Below are positions 24,758-38,197 of a DNA stretch of 64,000 nucleotides, piece after piece. This DNA comes from Gymnopilus junonius (taxonomy: Eukaryota; Basidiomycota; Agaricomycetes; Agaricales; Galerinaceae), in the NCBI GenBank assembly GCA_015501075.1, contig JADNYJ010000003.1:744001-808000 (forward strand). The letters run 5' to 3'. Made by a program: the position numbers and the translations under genes. The number at the start of each line of letters is the position of its first letter. The stretch's first letter is position 1. Below the pieces are notes generated by a model. That model had not been told where the DNA came from. It searched no databases and saw only the letters and a list, made by a program, of their open reading frames with translations.

Positions 24758-26347
24758 ATGGCCGCCAATTCCAATTATGAGCTTCCTGATGAAATGTGGA
24801 TGGAATGTTTTGACCATTTCGATAAGGCATCTGATCTCCAGAACCTAGCCCTAACATGTCGATCCTTTCACGGCATATGCCTTCCCCTGATCTCTCGTTC
24901 AATTTCCTATTCCATGAAGATTTCTGACACCGGTCGGGATGGTGATTATTCAGAATTGCCAACCTTAATTTTTCATTCATCTCAGCGAATCGACAGTTTC
25001 GAAGAATTGGGGCAATGTCAATATCAGGCGCGACTCGTGAGCACTTGTACTGTAGAATATGTGAATGATCTGCATAGAGATTCCCCTCAATGGGCTTCAG
25101 AGGCTGAGGGAAACCTTTTTGACCTGTTTGTGGATGCGCTTTTTCGGTCGGCTTCTGCATTTTGTAACTTGTGAGAGGTGAACGTCAATATCCACAAACG
25201 GCTGATCCGTAAAATGTCCTCGCCGCATTTGGTGTACTGGATGTTGTCAACTTTACTGCCGTTTCCTTTAGTGCCCATAACAACCCACAACGAATTGCAC
25301 ACATCAGAACGCGCAAATTAGTTGTCAACAATGTAGGCACGGATCCGAATCCTAATACTAAATGCCGAATCCTCAACTTATTTTCAAATAAGTACCTGGA
25401 GGCCCTTCACATTTATTCAAGGAACTACGCGCCAAAACTTTTCTGGTCCTTGACTGCACAAGGGGTATCCCAGAATTTGACAGGATTCTCCTGCAAGCTT
25501 GAAAGAAAAGACAAGGGGCTTCTCTGTTCTTTTCTTGGACTATGCCCAAATCTCTTATCTCTCGAGATCGAGCTCTGGGGTTCTCTTCTGTTTGCCACGT
25601 CTCCTCTTGCGATGCTCCCCCCCTCAGTTATTCCAAACCTAGAGACCTTTTGTGGTTCGAGGGTCGTTGCCAAGGCTTTTGTACCAGGCCGACCTGTCAA
25701 GCGGGCATGCATATTGGTTCCTATTGCCGTAGAGGGCGTGAGTGCAGAGGCATTCTTGCCTGAGATTGGTCAAAGCGCTGGACCCCTGGTTTGTCAGGAT
25801 TTAAAGCAGATGTTGTGCACGCCCGAACTTTCAGAGATGATATGCAGGTATATGCCTCATCTCAAAAAACTCCATTTGGGTTTGTTCGATACAAGGATGT
25901 TTCCTGAATTAAAGGCCTCGGATATTCCTTCGGAAGTACCCAACCAAGATCATGGCTTTCGTAAGATACCTGCTACCCTCACACTTTTTTACAACAATCC
26001 GAATAAGCTCTTGCTTCCTGTCATCTACTTCGCAGCATCCTTGGTACATTTCATCATTGATAAATTCTTCTTAAAATTATTTGGAATCAATGGCATCTTC
26101 TACAGAACTTGATGCATGTGATAGCTGCTGGGATATCTAGTCTTCCTCGAACTGTCGAGCACCTTTACTTGCATAATAATTTTTACTGCACAAAAAATGC
26201 TTTGGACTTTGATGCACAAGTTGCGAGATATGGTGAACCTTATCTCGAAAGAAAGGTATTTATCTGCTGCACAAAATTTCAGAGCATATACCTGCATTGA
26301 GGTTTGTGTCTGTCAGTGGAGACGATATATATGAAGCTCCTTGGTGA
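24758..26347 (+). CDS. F-box/LRR protein with broken frames
   Basis: A probable SCF substrate adaptor. The start MAANSNYELPDEMWMECFDH leads into an F-box (LQNLALTCRSFHGICLPLIS). Leucine-rich sequence follows, with a family-typical FVPGRPVKR block at about 25679. The C-terminus reads PALRFVSVSGDDIYEAPW, ending at TGA 26345. The frame is interrupted by an in-frame TGA at 25171, a shift near the AAAA at 25211 and a shift near the GG at 26255; both shifts are mended by one added base. Alternatively a GTGAGA donor at 25170 with an acceptor near 25270 skips the first two problems, but that removes coding-like sequence (FGVLDVVNFTAV). A GTAAGA donor at about 25970 starts an intron before the last LRR part. 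Sequence errors explain it as well as true decay does. Confidence 0.55.
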
Positions 26348-26944
26348 AAGGAAGAAGGGTATTGAATATAATCAATGAAGGCTGAATGTTAAAGTTAAGG
26401 TTTTTCATGTGCGATCATCCCAGCACTGCACCACTTATTAGTTTACTTATGACCATTTTTAATGAATGCACTACACTTTGCACCATGAATGCCATTGAAG
26501 TTCGAGCCAACCAAATAAGTGCTTTAGTTTATCCTGCATACTAGCAGGTCATTATATACTATACTAGCTGTCTTCACATTGTATATAATCAATAGCATTG
26601 TCAAGGATGCCACTAATGGTCGCAGTCCATAAGCTCCGAAAGCATCTATCCTTGTTATGCCCCTTGACATGCGTATATTGGCCATGTTGCCAGCAGCGAT
26701 TGTCGCGGCATATCGATATCATACCTGTCGCACATTATGACAGAACTATCTTCAGGCAGCCAAGACCCTTTTTTGGGTTCTTGTATAGATCTTGGTCTTT
26801 TAGAAATACATATAAGCTTAAGCAAAATGTTTGCAATAGTGGAATTCTAACCTCCACTCTCAGATTCAACTCCCAACAGCAAGCTTCTTTATCCACACTG
26901 ATCTAAAGTCCCTAAATGCATTGATCTAAAAATAGGTAACATAA
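26348..26944. other. Intergenic region carrying the pseudogene leader
   Basis: About 600 bases. The last 80 resemble the leader of the intact SDR gene at 28199: both have CCAACA followed further on by tctaaa and an A-rich stretch just before ATGGCA. The duplication therefore included upstream sequence. No other feature is supported. Confidence 0.4.
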
Positions 26945-27403
26945 ATGGCATACAACATCCTTGTCATCGGAGGTTCTTGACATATCGGATACCGCGCAGG
27001 TTTAAGGTTCCTTAGTATAAATACTCACACGTAGAATACAAGTACAACTTACTACCCATATTTTTTGTTTTTGCAGATGCTGGTGCAACCGTGACCTTTC
27101 TGCTGAGAAGGAGCTGGAACATTGAAGAATGTGATAGTAATAAGGGCCGCCATGTTGAACGATGGTGAATGCCTCGCGGATATGGCTCTGCAGGGGAAGA
27201 AGGAGGCACTGTATAGAGTTGTGGAGGGCGATTTTAAAGGGTGGTCTGTCTCAAGGAAGGACTTTGCACATTTTATTTTTGATGCTGTCATGAAGATTAT
27301 GATGGCAGGAAGCAAGTCAGCATTGCGTATTAGGCGTATCATAACTGCCTCTCTGGTTCTCTTACTTTTGATCAATGGAACTCTTGTCTGTATATTCATA
27401 TAA
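26945..27403 (+). pseudogene. Internally deleted copy of the neighbouring SDR-like gene
   Basis: The first exon reads MAYNILVIGGS, then an in-frame TGA where the intact copy has an Arg codon, then HIGYRAGLRFL. After an intron matching that of the intact gene, exon 2 begins DAGATVTFLLR. At about 27106-27110 the sequence jumps straight to the region near residue 240 of the intact protein, then VIRAAMLNDGECLADMALQG, YRVVEGDFKGWSVSRKDFAH and FIFDAV. About two thirds of the coding sequence, including the middle of the NAD(P)-binding domain, is missing. A short shared GA-rich sequence lies at the junction. The tail diverges after DAVMK. It cannot make a functional enzyme. Confidence 0.8.
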
Positions 27404-28198
27404 AATAAATTCTTTGTAATTCATATGCTCCAAATTGCATACTTCATTTGCAAGGAAGTCCAAATTGACGACAGTCACTCACTATAATCTGGATTCTGAC
27501 TTTTTGCAGCCTCAATCAGTGTCGATCCTAATTTCACTTCCCTAGACAAGACCCATATTTCGATGTTGCTATGTATTATAAGGCTCTTCAAGTGCAATTT
27601 AATCGAAGCCGACAGGAACAATCGTTTTGAGGCGCATGCTGTTCGTTCTGCACAGCAATTTGTCCATTTAGAGAGGAGAACGCATGTATGCATGTGGCTG
27701 TAAAACGATGATAACCCAAATAATAACGAACTTCCGACGGTGCCAATCTTATACCGAAATTTGCAATTTGGTATGTTTTTCATTCCGCATGCGTGGGTTC
27801 ATAGGATAGCCAATCAGATGGAGCCTAACTGGGAGGGCTGAACCCACCGGGACCGTTAACGGAGTCACCGCAGTCACCTTCTGTGCAAACGCAGTAATGC
27901 CGTTCGAAGCGTGTACGTTCCCTCTAAAGGACATCATTGGCCGGCAACATCGCGCAGCAGCAATCATCCACTCCGTACCTGTCGCGCAGTATTGATAACG
28001 ATCTCGAGGGCGTGTTCAGGAGAACAACTTGTTACACTTTCGTTTGTCTCGGCTAACGTAAAGCATATAAGAGAGGAAGATCTTCGTCTTCATCGCCAAC
28101 AATCACTTCACTCCAATCTGCCTTCAAGGGTCAACATTCTTCTCATACACAGCCAACTGATCAAAGCTCCTAAACGCGCCTATCTAAACATAGAACAC
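27404..28198. other. Intergenic region upstream of the intact SDR gene
   Basis: About 800 bases with no convincing frame. The final 150 bases are the leader and probable promoter of the gene at 28199. They show partial similarity to sequence just before the pseudogene. Confidence 0.4.
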
Positions 28199-29163
28199 AT
28201 GGCACACAACATCCTCGTCCTTGGCGGTTCTCGACACATTGGATACCATGCTGCTTTGAGGTTCCTCAGTACGTCAATCATTTTTGTGATACGCTATCAC
28301 GAACGTAAATTCATTACCCGTAAATCTCTTGTAGATGCCGGTTCCACAGTGACTTTCTTGCTGAGATCACCAAATACCTTTGACCAGGACGAAGACATCC
28401 AGAAGCACGTTAAATCAGGCAAAGCGCGTCTCGTCAAAGGAGATGCGCTTGCCGTCAAGGATATTCAGAACTTATGGGCAGAGGCGTCCAAAGATGCCCC
28501 TGTTGACCTGGTTCTATTCACCGTAGGATTCAGTAAGTCTGCACTTTTCCCATTTTCATGAAAATTTTTCCTGACCTACGTCTTCTCTCTTTAGATGGAA
28601 ACCAAAAATTCAGCCTCAGAAAAGGATTCGTTGGCATGTCTCCAGGGAATCTCGTTACCCAATGTCTCTTCAACGTCCTCCGCACGATGCCCACTACTCA
28701 ACCCCTCCCAAAGTTCGTCGCTCTCTCCACCGTAGGCGTGACACGCGCATCCCGCTCTGCTGCCCCTCTCGCCTTAAAACCTGTATATTCCTACCTTATC
28801 CAACAAGCTATTCAAGATAAACTGGGTATGGAGAGGATCATATACCACTGTGCGGGCTGGCAGTGGAATTCCAGGGACGAACCAAGTGCGGAGATTATAG
28901 GGGAGGGGTGGAAGGAGCTGGAGGGGCTGCCTGAGCCTGGGTCGTTGAAAGATGCGATGGTGATCAGAGCTGCGATGTTGACTGACGGCGAGTGCGTTGC
29001 GGATCAGGTGACGGAGGGGAAGAAGAAAGCGCCGTATAGAGTTGTGGAGGGTGACATTACTGGATACTCTGTATCAAGGAAGGACGTGGGGCATTTCATT
29101 TTCGATGCTGTTACAAACCATTGGGAGGAATATGGAGGTAAACAAGTTAGTATCGCATATTAG
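28199..29163 (+). CDS. NAD(P)-binding atypical SDR / NmrA-like protein
   Basis: Probably an atypical short-chain dehydrogenase or NAD(P)H-sensing protein; the substrate cannot be read from the sequence. Three exons, 28199-28268, 28335-28532 and 28595-29163, join in frame with clean GT-AG ends. The start MAHNILVLGGSRHIGYHAAL carries a Rossmann loop of GGSRxIG type, close to the GxxGxxG of this superfamily. Later features are VTFLLRSPNTF, a VDLVLFTVGF strand, FVALSTVGVTRASRS at the usual Ser-containing strand, and VIRAAMLTDGE. The classical YxxxK pair is not obvious, as in many NmrA-like proteins. It converges on ADE12 with about 210 bases between stops, and a deleted copy lies upstream. Confidence 0.8.
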
Positions 29164-29376
29164 ACGCATGATCTGCTTTTCCTGCTCTTTTCCTCCTGCT
29201 ACGTTCCATACTTCTTTAAATTATAGGCTCCAAAGTACTGTATATGAAAGAAGTCAACACCGGTACAATCTAATTTGAAATCGATATAATTTACACTAGA
29301 TAAATTACGATCCGATTTTCTTTCCTTCTCTCTTCAAATATTCGCTTGATGCCACTTCAAATTAAGTTTGTCCATT

Positions 29377-31116
<1,740 letters not shown>

Positions 31117-31454
31117 CGCACTTGGATTCTGGGCGTCAATCTAGATGGATAGATGGCGCCCTTCTAACTGTTGCAAATTTATGCTCTATTCCCTGAAGCC
31201 TCAGGGGAATTGGGCGACAGCAGGGGTATCCTGGAGGTCGGGATGCGATGGGAGTCATTTTAAGCTTTGCTCCGAGCCTGAAATGGTCATTCAAATTGTG
31301 CGATCGGCCGTGGGAGTGCCGATCTAAACTCCGACGGGGTCCGACTGTTTCCGGTAGCCGGATCGGTTTTGAACCTTGTCCCGTTCATTACTTCAGATAA
31401 TTACTATCAGTGCTGCGCAGAGGGCTCTGGCAATTTCAATAGCTTTTCTCTGTC
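31117..31454. promoter_or_regulatory. Shared divergent promoter of ADE12 and COX16
   Basis: 338 bases separate the start codons of two head-to-head housekeeping genes, so both promoters must lie here or overlap the genes. There is no clear TATA box. The COX16 side (31380-31454) is pyrimidine-rich just before the ATG. Confidence 0.5.
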
Positions 31455-31914
31455 ATGGCTGTCTTTACATCACGATCTTCGCGTCCGCCGAGCCAGCTGA
31501 ATAGGCTTGTCAGGAAATATCCTGGTCTATTTGGCGTTCCATTCTGCTTGCTCATGGTGGCTGCCTCCTTTGGGTTGACAACGTTCACTCAGACGCGATA
31601 TGATTTACATGACAAGAAAGTCAAGAACGTAAGCATTCTGTGCCGTTTATGACTTCGCCTTCATTGATTAACTGTCGTGTGATAGGTGTCGAAAGAGGAG
31701 GAATTGAAGCTAAAGAAGGACCGTAAGAAATTTGATATTAGGGAGGAGTATTTCGTATGTTCTTCCTTATTTTTGCATTTATCTCTTCTCTTACTCTTTC
31801 TGCCAGCGTTTGAGCGCCGATATAGACCAGAACTGGGAGCAAAAGCGAATCCAACGACCCAAGGGTCTTCCAGAATGGGGCGTTCCCCCTACCGAGCCTA
31901 CGTCGACAATGTGA
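31455..31914 (+). CDS. COX16: Cytochrome c oxidase assembly protein COX16
   Basis: A small mitochondrial inner-membrane protein needed for assembly of complex IV. Exons 31455-31628, 31686-31754 and 31807-31914 join in frame to give about 116 residues, normal for the family. Visible features are a basic N-terminus (SRSSRPPSQLNRLVRKYPG), a single membrane helix (GVPFCLLMVAASFGLTTFTQ), then RYDLHDKKVKNVSKEEELKL, KKFDIREEYF and the hallmark WEQKRIQRPKGLPEWGVPP near the C-terminus. The stop is TGA at 31912. It is divergently arranged with ADE12. Confidence 0.92.
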
Positions 31915-33003
31915 GGGGGTTCAGGATGGGCTGATTTACAGCTACATTATTAGCCTTCTGTTCAACTTCTATGATACATCACGAAGATCAGGAAGGTGTT
32001 CTAGACGATAAATAGCCACGCCGAGGCAGGACTGGAGAAGAGTCCTGCCGTACTCGTCTTACGGATTCGCTTCATCCTGAAGAATGAGATTATCTGAGGC
32101 CGCCTATATACTGGCCAGTTGTATACTACCGACAGGGCTGCTCTGATCAGCTCCAACTCCCTTTACCTCCGCCGTTAGGAAACAGATAGTAGCCTGCCTG
32201 AGGAAAAGTTACAGCACAATAGCATAGTATTTCTGCATGTTGTACTCAGCCTAAAGTAGCTATTCTAAGACTAGCACCTTATATCGCTCTATAGTCTTAG
32301 AACTTTGTGATGACTGAATTGAAAGGCAGAAATTAGATTAGGTCCTCCTCCAGCCTCAGCACAGTCTGCTGACGTAAGACCTGCAACTGCTCTTTCCTCC
32401 ATCATCGCTTCCGAGTTTGCGTTGTTTCCCTTAAATCTCCCTCATCTGTGTCTTCTGCGACATAGTATATATGTCCAATGTACATCTAGGAACCATGATC
32501 GCAATGAGTCAACCAACAATTAGGGCGCCATGGCTATGCTAGGTTTGAATTTGAACTAAATGTGTCTCCTGCAATGAACATTCTTCATCAACATGTAGGC
32601 CTTCTGCTTGGGCGACCTGGCTGTGTACTTACCCCTCTCAGGTCTCCGCCCAATCAATTCTCACTTGATATTAACAAGCTGATGTACATTCAAAAAAAAC
32701 AGGTTTATAGCAAAAGGTCGACAAGTTGGCTCTTTGGCAATCGGAAAGACCGTCTTTACTCCTTTATCAAAGACGTGTCAACTCGTCCTCGACCTCGTCT
32801 CTATCGTTTCAATGTGTCTCGAGCAAGTTCTGCAACTCTCAGACGGTGTTGATATCAAGATTCGACTAGGAGGTTCTACGTGATATATCAAGTTTGACGC
32901 TATGTTTATCCTACACAGGTTTGGGGTGGAGTGAGGCATATGAGGCCCTTGCGCGGCGCTTATTCAAAAGCCAAACTCAGGTAGCCCTTGCACTACACTG
33001 GCC
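31915..33003. other. Intergenic region of about 1.1 kb
   Basis: No supported gene. Frames at 32562 and 32894 are short. The latter overlaps the upstream part of the NACHT gene in a different frame. Composition is mixed, with no clear repeat. Confidence 0.45.
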
Positions 33004-35521
33004 ATGGACTCCACTAAACGTCAACCTATTACTGGAGAACCTTCTAGTATACAAACACCCTCTACCTTCACAGGTAAACTCTTTCTCCGATGAAGCGTAA
33101 ATGCATCGACTTACAAAGATCTCATAGGGCTTGAATTACTGAAGAAGAATGTCGCTCGAAAAGCCCTCCACAGCTCTGGGAAAGCATCGAAACCAACGAC
33201 AAGTCACCTTGATTCTCGATCGGCGATTTTAACAGAACTCGAGCATGGGCTTCCTCCCCGACACCTTCCCCTTCGATCATGTGGCTGCACGGTTCGGCTG
33301 GAGTTGGCAAGACGACTATAATGCACACCATTGCAGAAATCATGGAAGGCAAAGGATGTTTGCTAGGCAGTTTCTTCTTTCGGCGGACGGGGGACAGGTG
33401 CAATACGACTCAATTCTTTATCCCAACACTTGCCTACCAGCTCGCCCTTTCCATGCCCGAAACTCGCGAACTGATCGAAAGGGCTATTGAAGACGATCCG
33501 TTGATCTTCACGCACAAACTGCAGGTACAAATGCAAATGCTCCTCATTTGGCCTATTAAGGCCGCACTACAGGGCGAATCGTCTGCATCTCGACATGGAC
33601 GGGTTCTTGTCATTGACGGCCTCGATGAGTGTCAAGGGACGAAGAAGCAGCTAGAGGTTCTGAAGACCCTTTATAAGGCCACTGCGGAGCTTCCATCTTC
33701 CATTGTCATCCTAATCGCCAGTCGACCCGAAAGCCATATCCAAAATAAATTCGACACAGTTTTAAGGAGAGCATCTGCACTGGTGCTCAACGACATTCGT
33801 TCTGTTCATACCGATATTGAAAGGTACTACATCGAGAAGTTCCGGGAGATCAAGCAACAGCACCCTCTACGAGCCAACATTCCTCCATTCTGGCCATCCT
33901 ATTCTGCTATCAATAAGCTCGTTCAAAGGGCGGCAGGCGAGTTTATGTATGCCACCATTGCCATAAGGTTTATTTCTGCTCAGCGGAAACACCCTGTTAA
34001 GCAACTTGACATCGTTCTAGGAGCGACTGCACGAAGGGTTGAAAATATCGACCATGTCCTAGACTCCCTTTACGTGACAGTATTTTCGACGTACAAAAAA
34101 GATGACCTGCCTGCGGTGCTCCTGATCCTTGGCTCGATCTTGACAACCTCCTACTCTCCTATACCTGCACCCAGTTTCTGGGACCGTCTCTTAGGGCTTC
34201 AGACAGGCCGAGTTGGCCGGTTACTGCTTGGTCAAGAGTCCCTCTTTAGCGTGGGGCATGATCAAAGCACGTATTCCTTCAAACCATCCAAGAAGCCCTT
34301 GCTATCTGTTCAAATCTACCATGCTTCCCTTCGAGATTTTTTGTTTGATTCATCGCGATCGGGTCGTTTCTTCGTTGACAGAGGAATCTTGCTTGAAAAG
34401 CTGGCAAAGAGGTGCATTTACCTTCTCTTTACACCTGATGGTGGGTCACTCCAGTTAGTTTGTTATCAGATAATGCCTGACAGACAGAATATTCGCAGTC
34501 GACATCCAGAATTATATCTTTGCAAGAATTAGCTACCTTCTTAACGACGCTAAGCTAACATCCGAATTGCACGATACCATTCAAGGGAGTCCTGCAGGCT
34601 CTGCTTTAACATCATCATACTCCTGGTACCCCTCTGTCATTGACCCCTTCTGCCTTCAATGGATATATCCGGAATACTTGACTGCTATTCAGAAGTTGGT
34701 ATGAAGCCCTCCTTTCTCACTTTATATATTACTGAAAACCAGAGAAGAGATTTGAAGACAAGGACAACCTCTATCTTACAAGTCTTCTGCCTTCCTATCA
34801 AGGCCACCTACGCCAAAGGCTTGAACCATGTCTCGAATCTGAAATGCTGACATTCATCATTCTTGTGTATTGTCTGAGTGAACCATCATATACCTTCCAG
34901 GAGCTGGTCGACATATTCTTCGAAGAGCTTCCCGTCCTGAAGGTGGAATTGATAAACCTAGATCGAGAACATGGGCTTAATCTGTACGGATGCAGGAAAC
35001 CAACTTTCGGACCTGCTGCAGAGCGCAAGGTCGAGGATCTGTGGCAAATTTTGAAGGCGAATATAGCAAGCACGATCTCACAATTGGAAAGCAACGGAGA
35101 TTGTTACTATACTGCAGCTCGCCATCTTGTCAGATGTATGTGTAAGGTATCTGAGTAAGCTTCGTTACTATTTGTCATTTTTCTTGATTTAATTTACTAT
35201 CTTTCATCAAGGTTTTATGTTGACGACGACGGTCCACGGAGATACTCGAAACCCAGAGGTTGGATTCGAGATCTAATTTCAGATGTACTCCCCAAACTCC
35301 TCGAGAAAGTTGACTCTACCCCGACGCAATTACGGATGGTAGAATGCCTTCAAAATAACGACATTTCTGATTATTATCAAGACGACGTGCGAATTTGCAG
35401 AGCAATTCTGCAATACATAATCGTTTGTAATTCCCTCACAGTACTTCTTTCAGCAGCTGACGGATTCAGTAGAAAGTCCAGCAATCCCAAATTTCCCACA
35501 GTCGAAGAGGAACCTGGATAA
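33004..35521 (+). CDS. NACHT-type P-loop NTPase (NLR-like)
   Basis: Fungal NACHT proteins are STAND ATPases, some of which act in self/non-self recognition. The likely start is ATG 33004 (MDSTKRQPITGEPSSIQ). An intron (about 33073-33127) then joins in frame to GLELLKKNVARKALHSSGKA, a conserved agaricomycete lead-in. The P-loop is WLHGSAGVGKTTIM, the Walker B is RVLVIDGLDEC, and a VILIASRPE sensor block follows. The NTPase continues through SVQIYHASLRDFLFD. Later exons (from 34488, with junctions near 34690-34780 and 35155-35210) carry AVDIQNYIFARISYLL and an acidic C-terminus ending EEEPG. No ankyrin, WD40 or TPR repeats are visible. The frame shifts by one near 33247, mended by one extra G. 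Confidence 0.75.
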
Positions 35522-36057
35522 GGGGTATTTCACTAGCCCTACCTTCGGATTCGGGACTGAAACGCAGACAATCGCAAAAGTCGACTACCGACTCATCTCG
35601 TGGAAAAAATGTTTCACGACTCCTTCCTTTAAACTTGGGACTGACGCGTAAATGGTCACAAAAGTCAAGGTCTGACTCGTACGAAGAAAGGATCTCTCCG
35701 TATACAGTGCGATATTGAACCCAAGTATTGCCATTGAAGATGAGGATCACATAGATTTATTGTATTTATTTATTAGCCAGAGCTTCTTGTTCTTAGTACT
35801 TAATTTTACATGATACCAACGTAATACTGTAATACTAAAAAATAAAAGACCTCGGGGCTCCTGTTCATCCTTCTAATCACTGAGTCATCAGCATCTTATC
35901 AACAAAACTTGGGAGGGCAATACCCTCAAAACCAAATAATCGCCAACGCGCCCGGGCCCCCGCCACCTTGCCTTATGAAAAATCTTTCGAGACTGGAAGA
36001 CCCCAAGGACTCAGATCGCCAGGGATAACATCTGCAACACCGCGAGGTGTGCCAAAA
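35522..36057. other. Intergenic region
   Basis: About 535 bases. The frame that becomes the Gln-rich protein is open back to 35968, so translation might begin there (MPYEKSFETGRPQGLRSP) instead of 36058. Otherwise nothing is seen. Confidence 0.4.
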
Positions 36058-37569
36058 ATGTCCCAGCAACAACATATCCAGCATCACCAACATCAAACCC
36101 ATTATGTGCATTATAATCCCCAGATTCAACAGCAGGTTCAGCAGCAGCAGGTTCAGCATCACCAGCACGTTCAGCAGTATGTCCAGCACCAGCAACAACC
36201 TCAACAGCACCAGCACCAGCAACAACCACAGCAGCAGCATCAGCCGCAACAACACCCACAGCACCACCATCAGCAGCAACAGCTAGCGGTGACGCATGTC
36301 GTACCGCAAGATATTCAGCATGCTCAACAGCAACAGCAGCAGCAGCCTATCGCGTCGACGTCTGCTGTTCAGCAGGGCCAGCAGCAGCAGCAGCAGCCAC
36401 AGGGTTCAGCTTCAGCTTCGGGATCAGGTCCGAACAGCAGTGCACCTCTTATTGCGCGAGGAGATTGGACCAAAGACCTGGTTCATCTCGCCAAAACAGC
36501 CGAATTGAAGTACGTTTATATATCTTCTTTTTTACCCCGCTTCATTTCGCTACTCTGTTGCGTTCCTGGATCTTGATTGATTTTTGTTTCCTATCCTTTC
36601 GCGTTATCTCTTAAGGAGATGACGGTCTCAACCGGGACCCTTATCTTCCCCATACTCTTTTCTCGTACTAACCAGTCCACTCTCTCATTTTCTCTAGGAA
36701 ACATGCACTGACGTTGCAGCTGCATACTGCCCATATTTTATCGGCTCATGCGACGCTTGAGCAAAAGGGTAAAACCATCCAGGACCTTCGCGAGCAGAAG
36801 AACAAGTGAGTAGCCTACCCATTTTTTCAGAGGGGTAATTGTGATTTGTTTCGTTTTCAGGCTTGAAAGCGAGCGGACGAGACTGCTCAATGCCTTGAGA
36901 GAGGTATGACTTTTCAATAACATCTTTAGGCTGCTCAATGGCATGTCTTTATTTTATTCAGGTAAACGAAGACAGGGATAAGGTAACTTCATTATGCTGG
37001 ATAAGTCAGCTCCAAATACCAACCCCTTTTTCCGAACATTTCAGGTTGACCTAATGGAATCAACGCTTGAAAAAGAGTGTGTGGCTTATCTACCCTCGAA
37101 GAAGAGCAATAACCAATAGCACCCGTCATCCAGATGTCGCGAGACACGAAACAAAATAGCGCAACTGACGGAAACGGACTATGCGATCGCAAAAAGGGAC
37201 GTTGACCGTCTCCGTGCGGAGTTGGGCCAGCCACCGATGCCGAGTTTGCAGAGTACCCTGGAGGAGAAGACAGCACAGTGGGTTTCCTCTCTTAATCTTA
37301 TCCTCTTCGAAGGCTTACTTACCCACTCAATCTTATCCAGATACCTAAACGAACGCCGTCTAAGCGGTAACGATGCCCAATCTGCATCTACCCCCGGCGG
37401 GTCCGCTTCTGGTGCTACCGGTCCCACATCTAACAAACGCAGCGCGCCTCCCAATAATGGGAATGGATCCGGGACGCCAGGGCACGATGGTAATGGACAG
37501 GCTTCGAAGAGGCCCAGAGGAAGGCCGAAGGGGAGTAAGAACAAGAGCAAGGGCGTTGATGGGGATTGA
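36058..37569 (+). CDS. Gln/His-rich coiled-coil protein with C-terminal AT-hook
   Basis: A probable nuclear, DNA-associated protein of unknown role. It starts MSQQQHIQHHQHQTHYVHYN at 36058, or 30 residues earlier in the same frame. The first 110 residues are mostly Gln and His encoded by CAG/CAA/CAC repeats. Then come SAPLIARGDWTKDLVHLAKT and a coiled coil (about HILSAHATLEQKGKTIQDL through ALREVNEDRDKVDLMESTL). The C-terminus is Ser/Gly/Asn-rich and ends in KRPRGRPKGSKNKSKG, an AT-hook core (RGRP) that would bind the minor groove of A/T-rich DNA. Exons are 36058-36509, 36698-36805, 36861-36903, 36962-36982, about 37045-37078, about 37141-37278 and 37341-37569. The junction near 37080-37150 is uncertain and may hide a one-base error. 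Confidence 0.7.
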
Positions 37570-38060
37570 GGGCGGGTCATTCATCCAGGTTTGCGCGTTG
37601 GATAGTTTTGTATTGATAGTAGGTCAGAAGGGACTCGGAAGTGCAGTGCTACTTCAACTTTTTGTAAGACTTATTTATCCTTTTTCTTCTTGTAGTTGTA
37701 CGTATTTATTACTCTCTACATACACAAGCGTACCAGTGGAGAGTTTTCGTTCAACGATGCCTTCTTTTTTTCGTACATAATTAATAAGGCAGTACACTAT
37801 AGTTATGTAGTTCTAGTACAATCCTACTACTTAAGTATACTGGATGCGGAGTTTAAAAGCTAACTTCATGATCAGCTGTTTTGATCGTTCTTTTCTTCTT
37901 CTGCCTCCATTTCTCTTTCCATCCTTTCGACTTTCAGGTGTCGATTCACGTTCCTGTCTTACTGTTACATCCATTTCATCGATGCTTTCAAATTGGCAAT
38001 GTCAAAGAAATCGAGGAAACTCGATTCCATCTCCCTGACCCGTGAAGTGCAGGATAGTGC
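37570..38060. other. 3' flank of the AT-hook gene
   Basis: About 490 bases, T-rich, no supported gene. It ends just before the TATA-like box of the truncated secreted-protein duplicate. Confidence 0.4.
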
Positions 38061-38068
38061 ATATAAAC
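38061..38068 (+). promoter_or_regulatory. TATA box of the truncated duplicate
   Basis: ATATAAAC lies in a context (cctcacatcatgctg) nearly identical to the TATA region of the intact gene at 39903 (cctcccatcatgctt), followed by a shared TTCTTCAGCTGGT. Confidence 0.55.
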
Positions 38069-38197
38069 CTCACATCATGCTGGAGGATTCTTCAGCTGGT
38101 ATCGCTACGCTCTGAACTTCTGTTGCTCAGTGTGGCGTTCATCGCTTTTTCACCCATCGCCCTTTTCCCGATTTACGACTACAACCTGAACTTCGTC

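Noticed and set aside
35926..36279. Leu/Val-rich minus-strand frame resembling a membrane protein
   Set aside because: It is the complement of CAG/CAA repeats encoding the Gln-rich protein.
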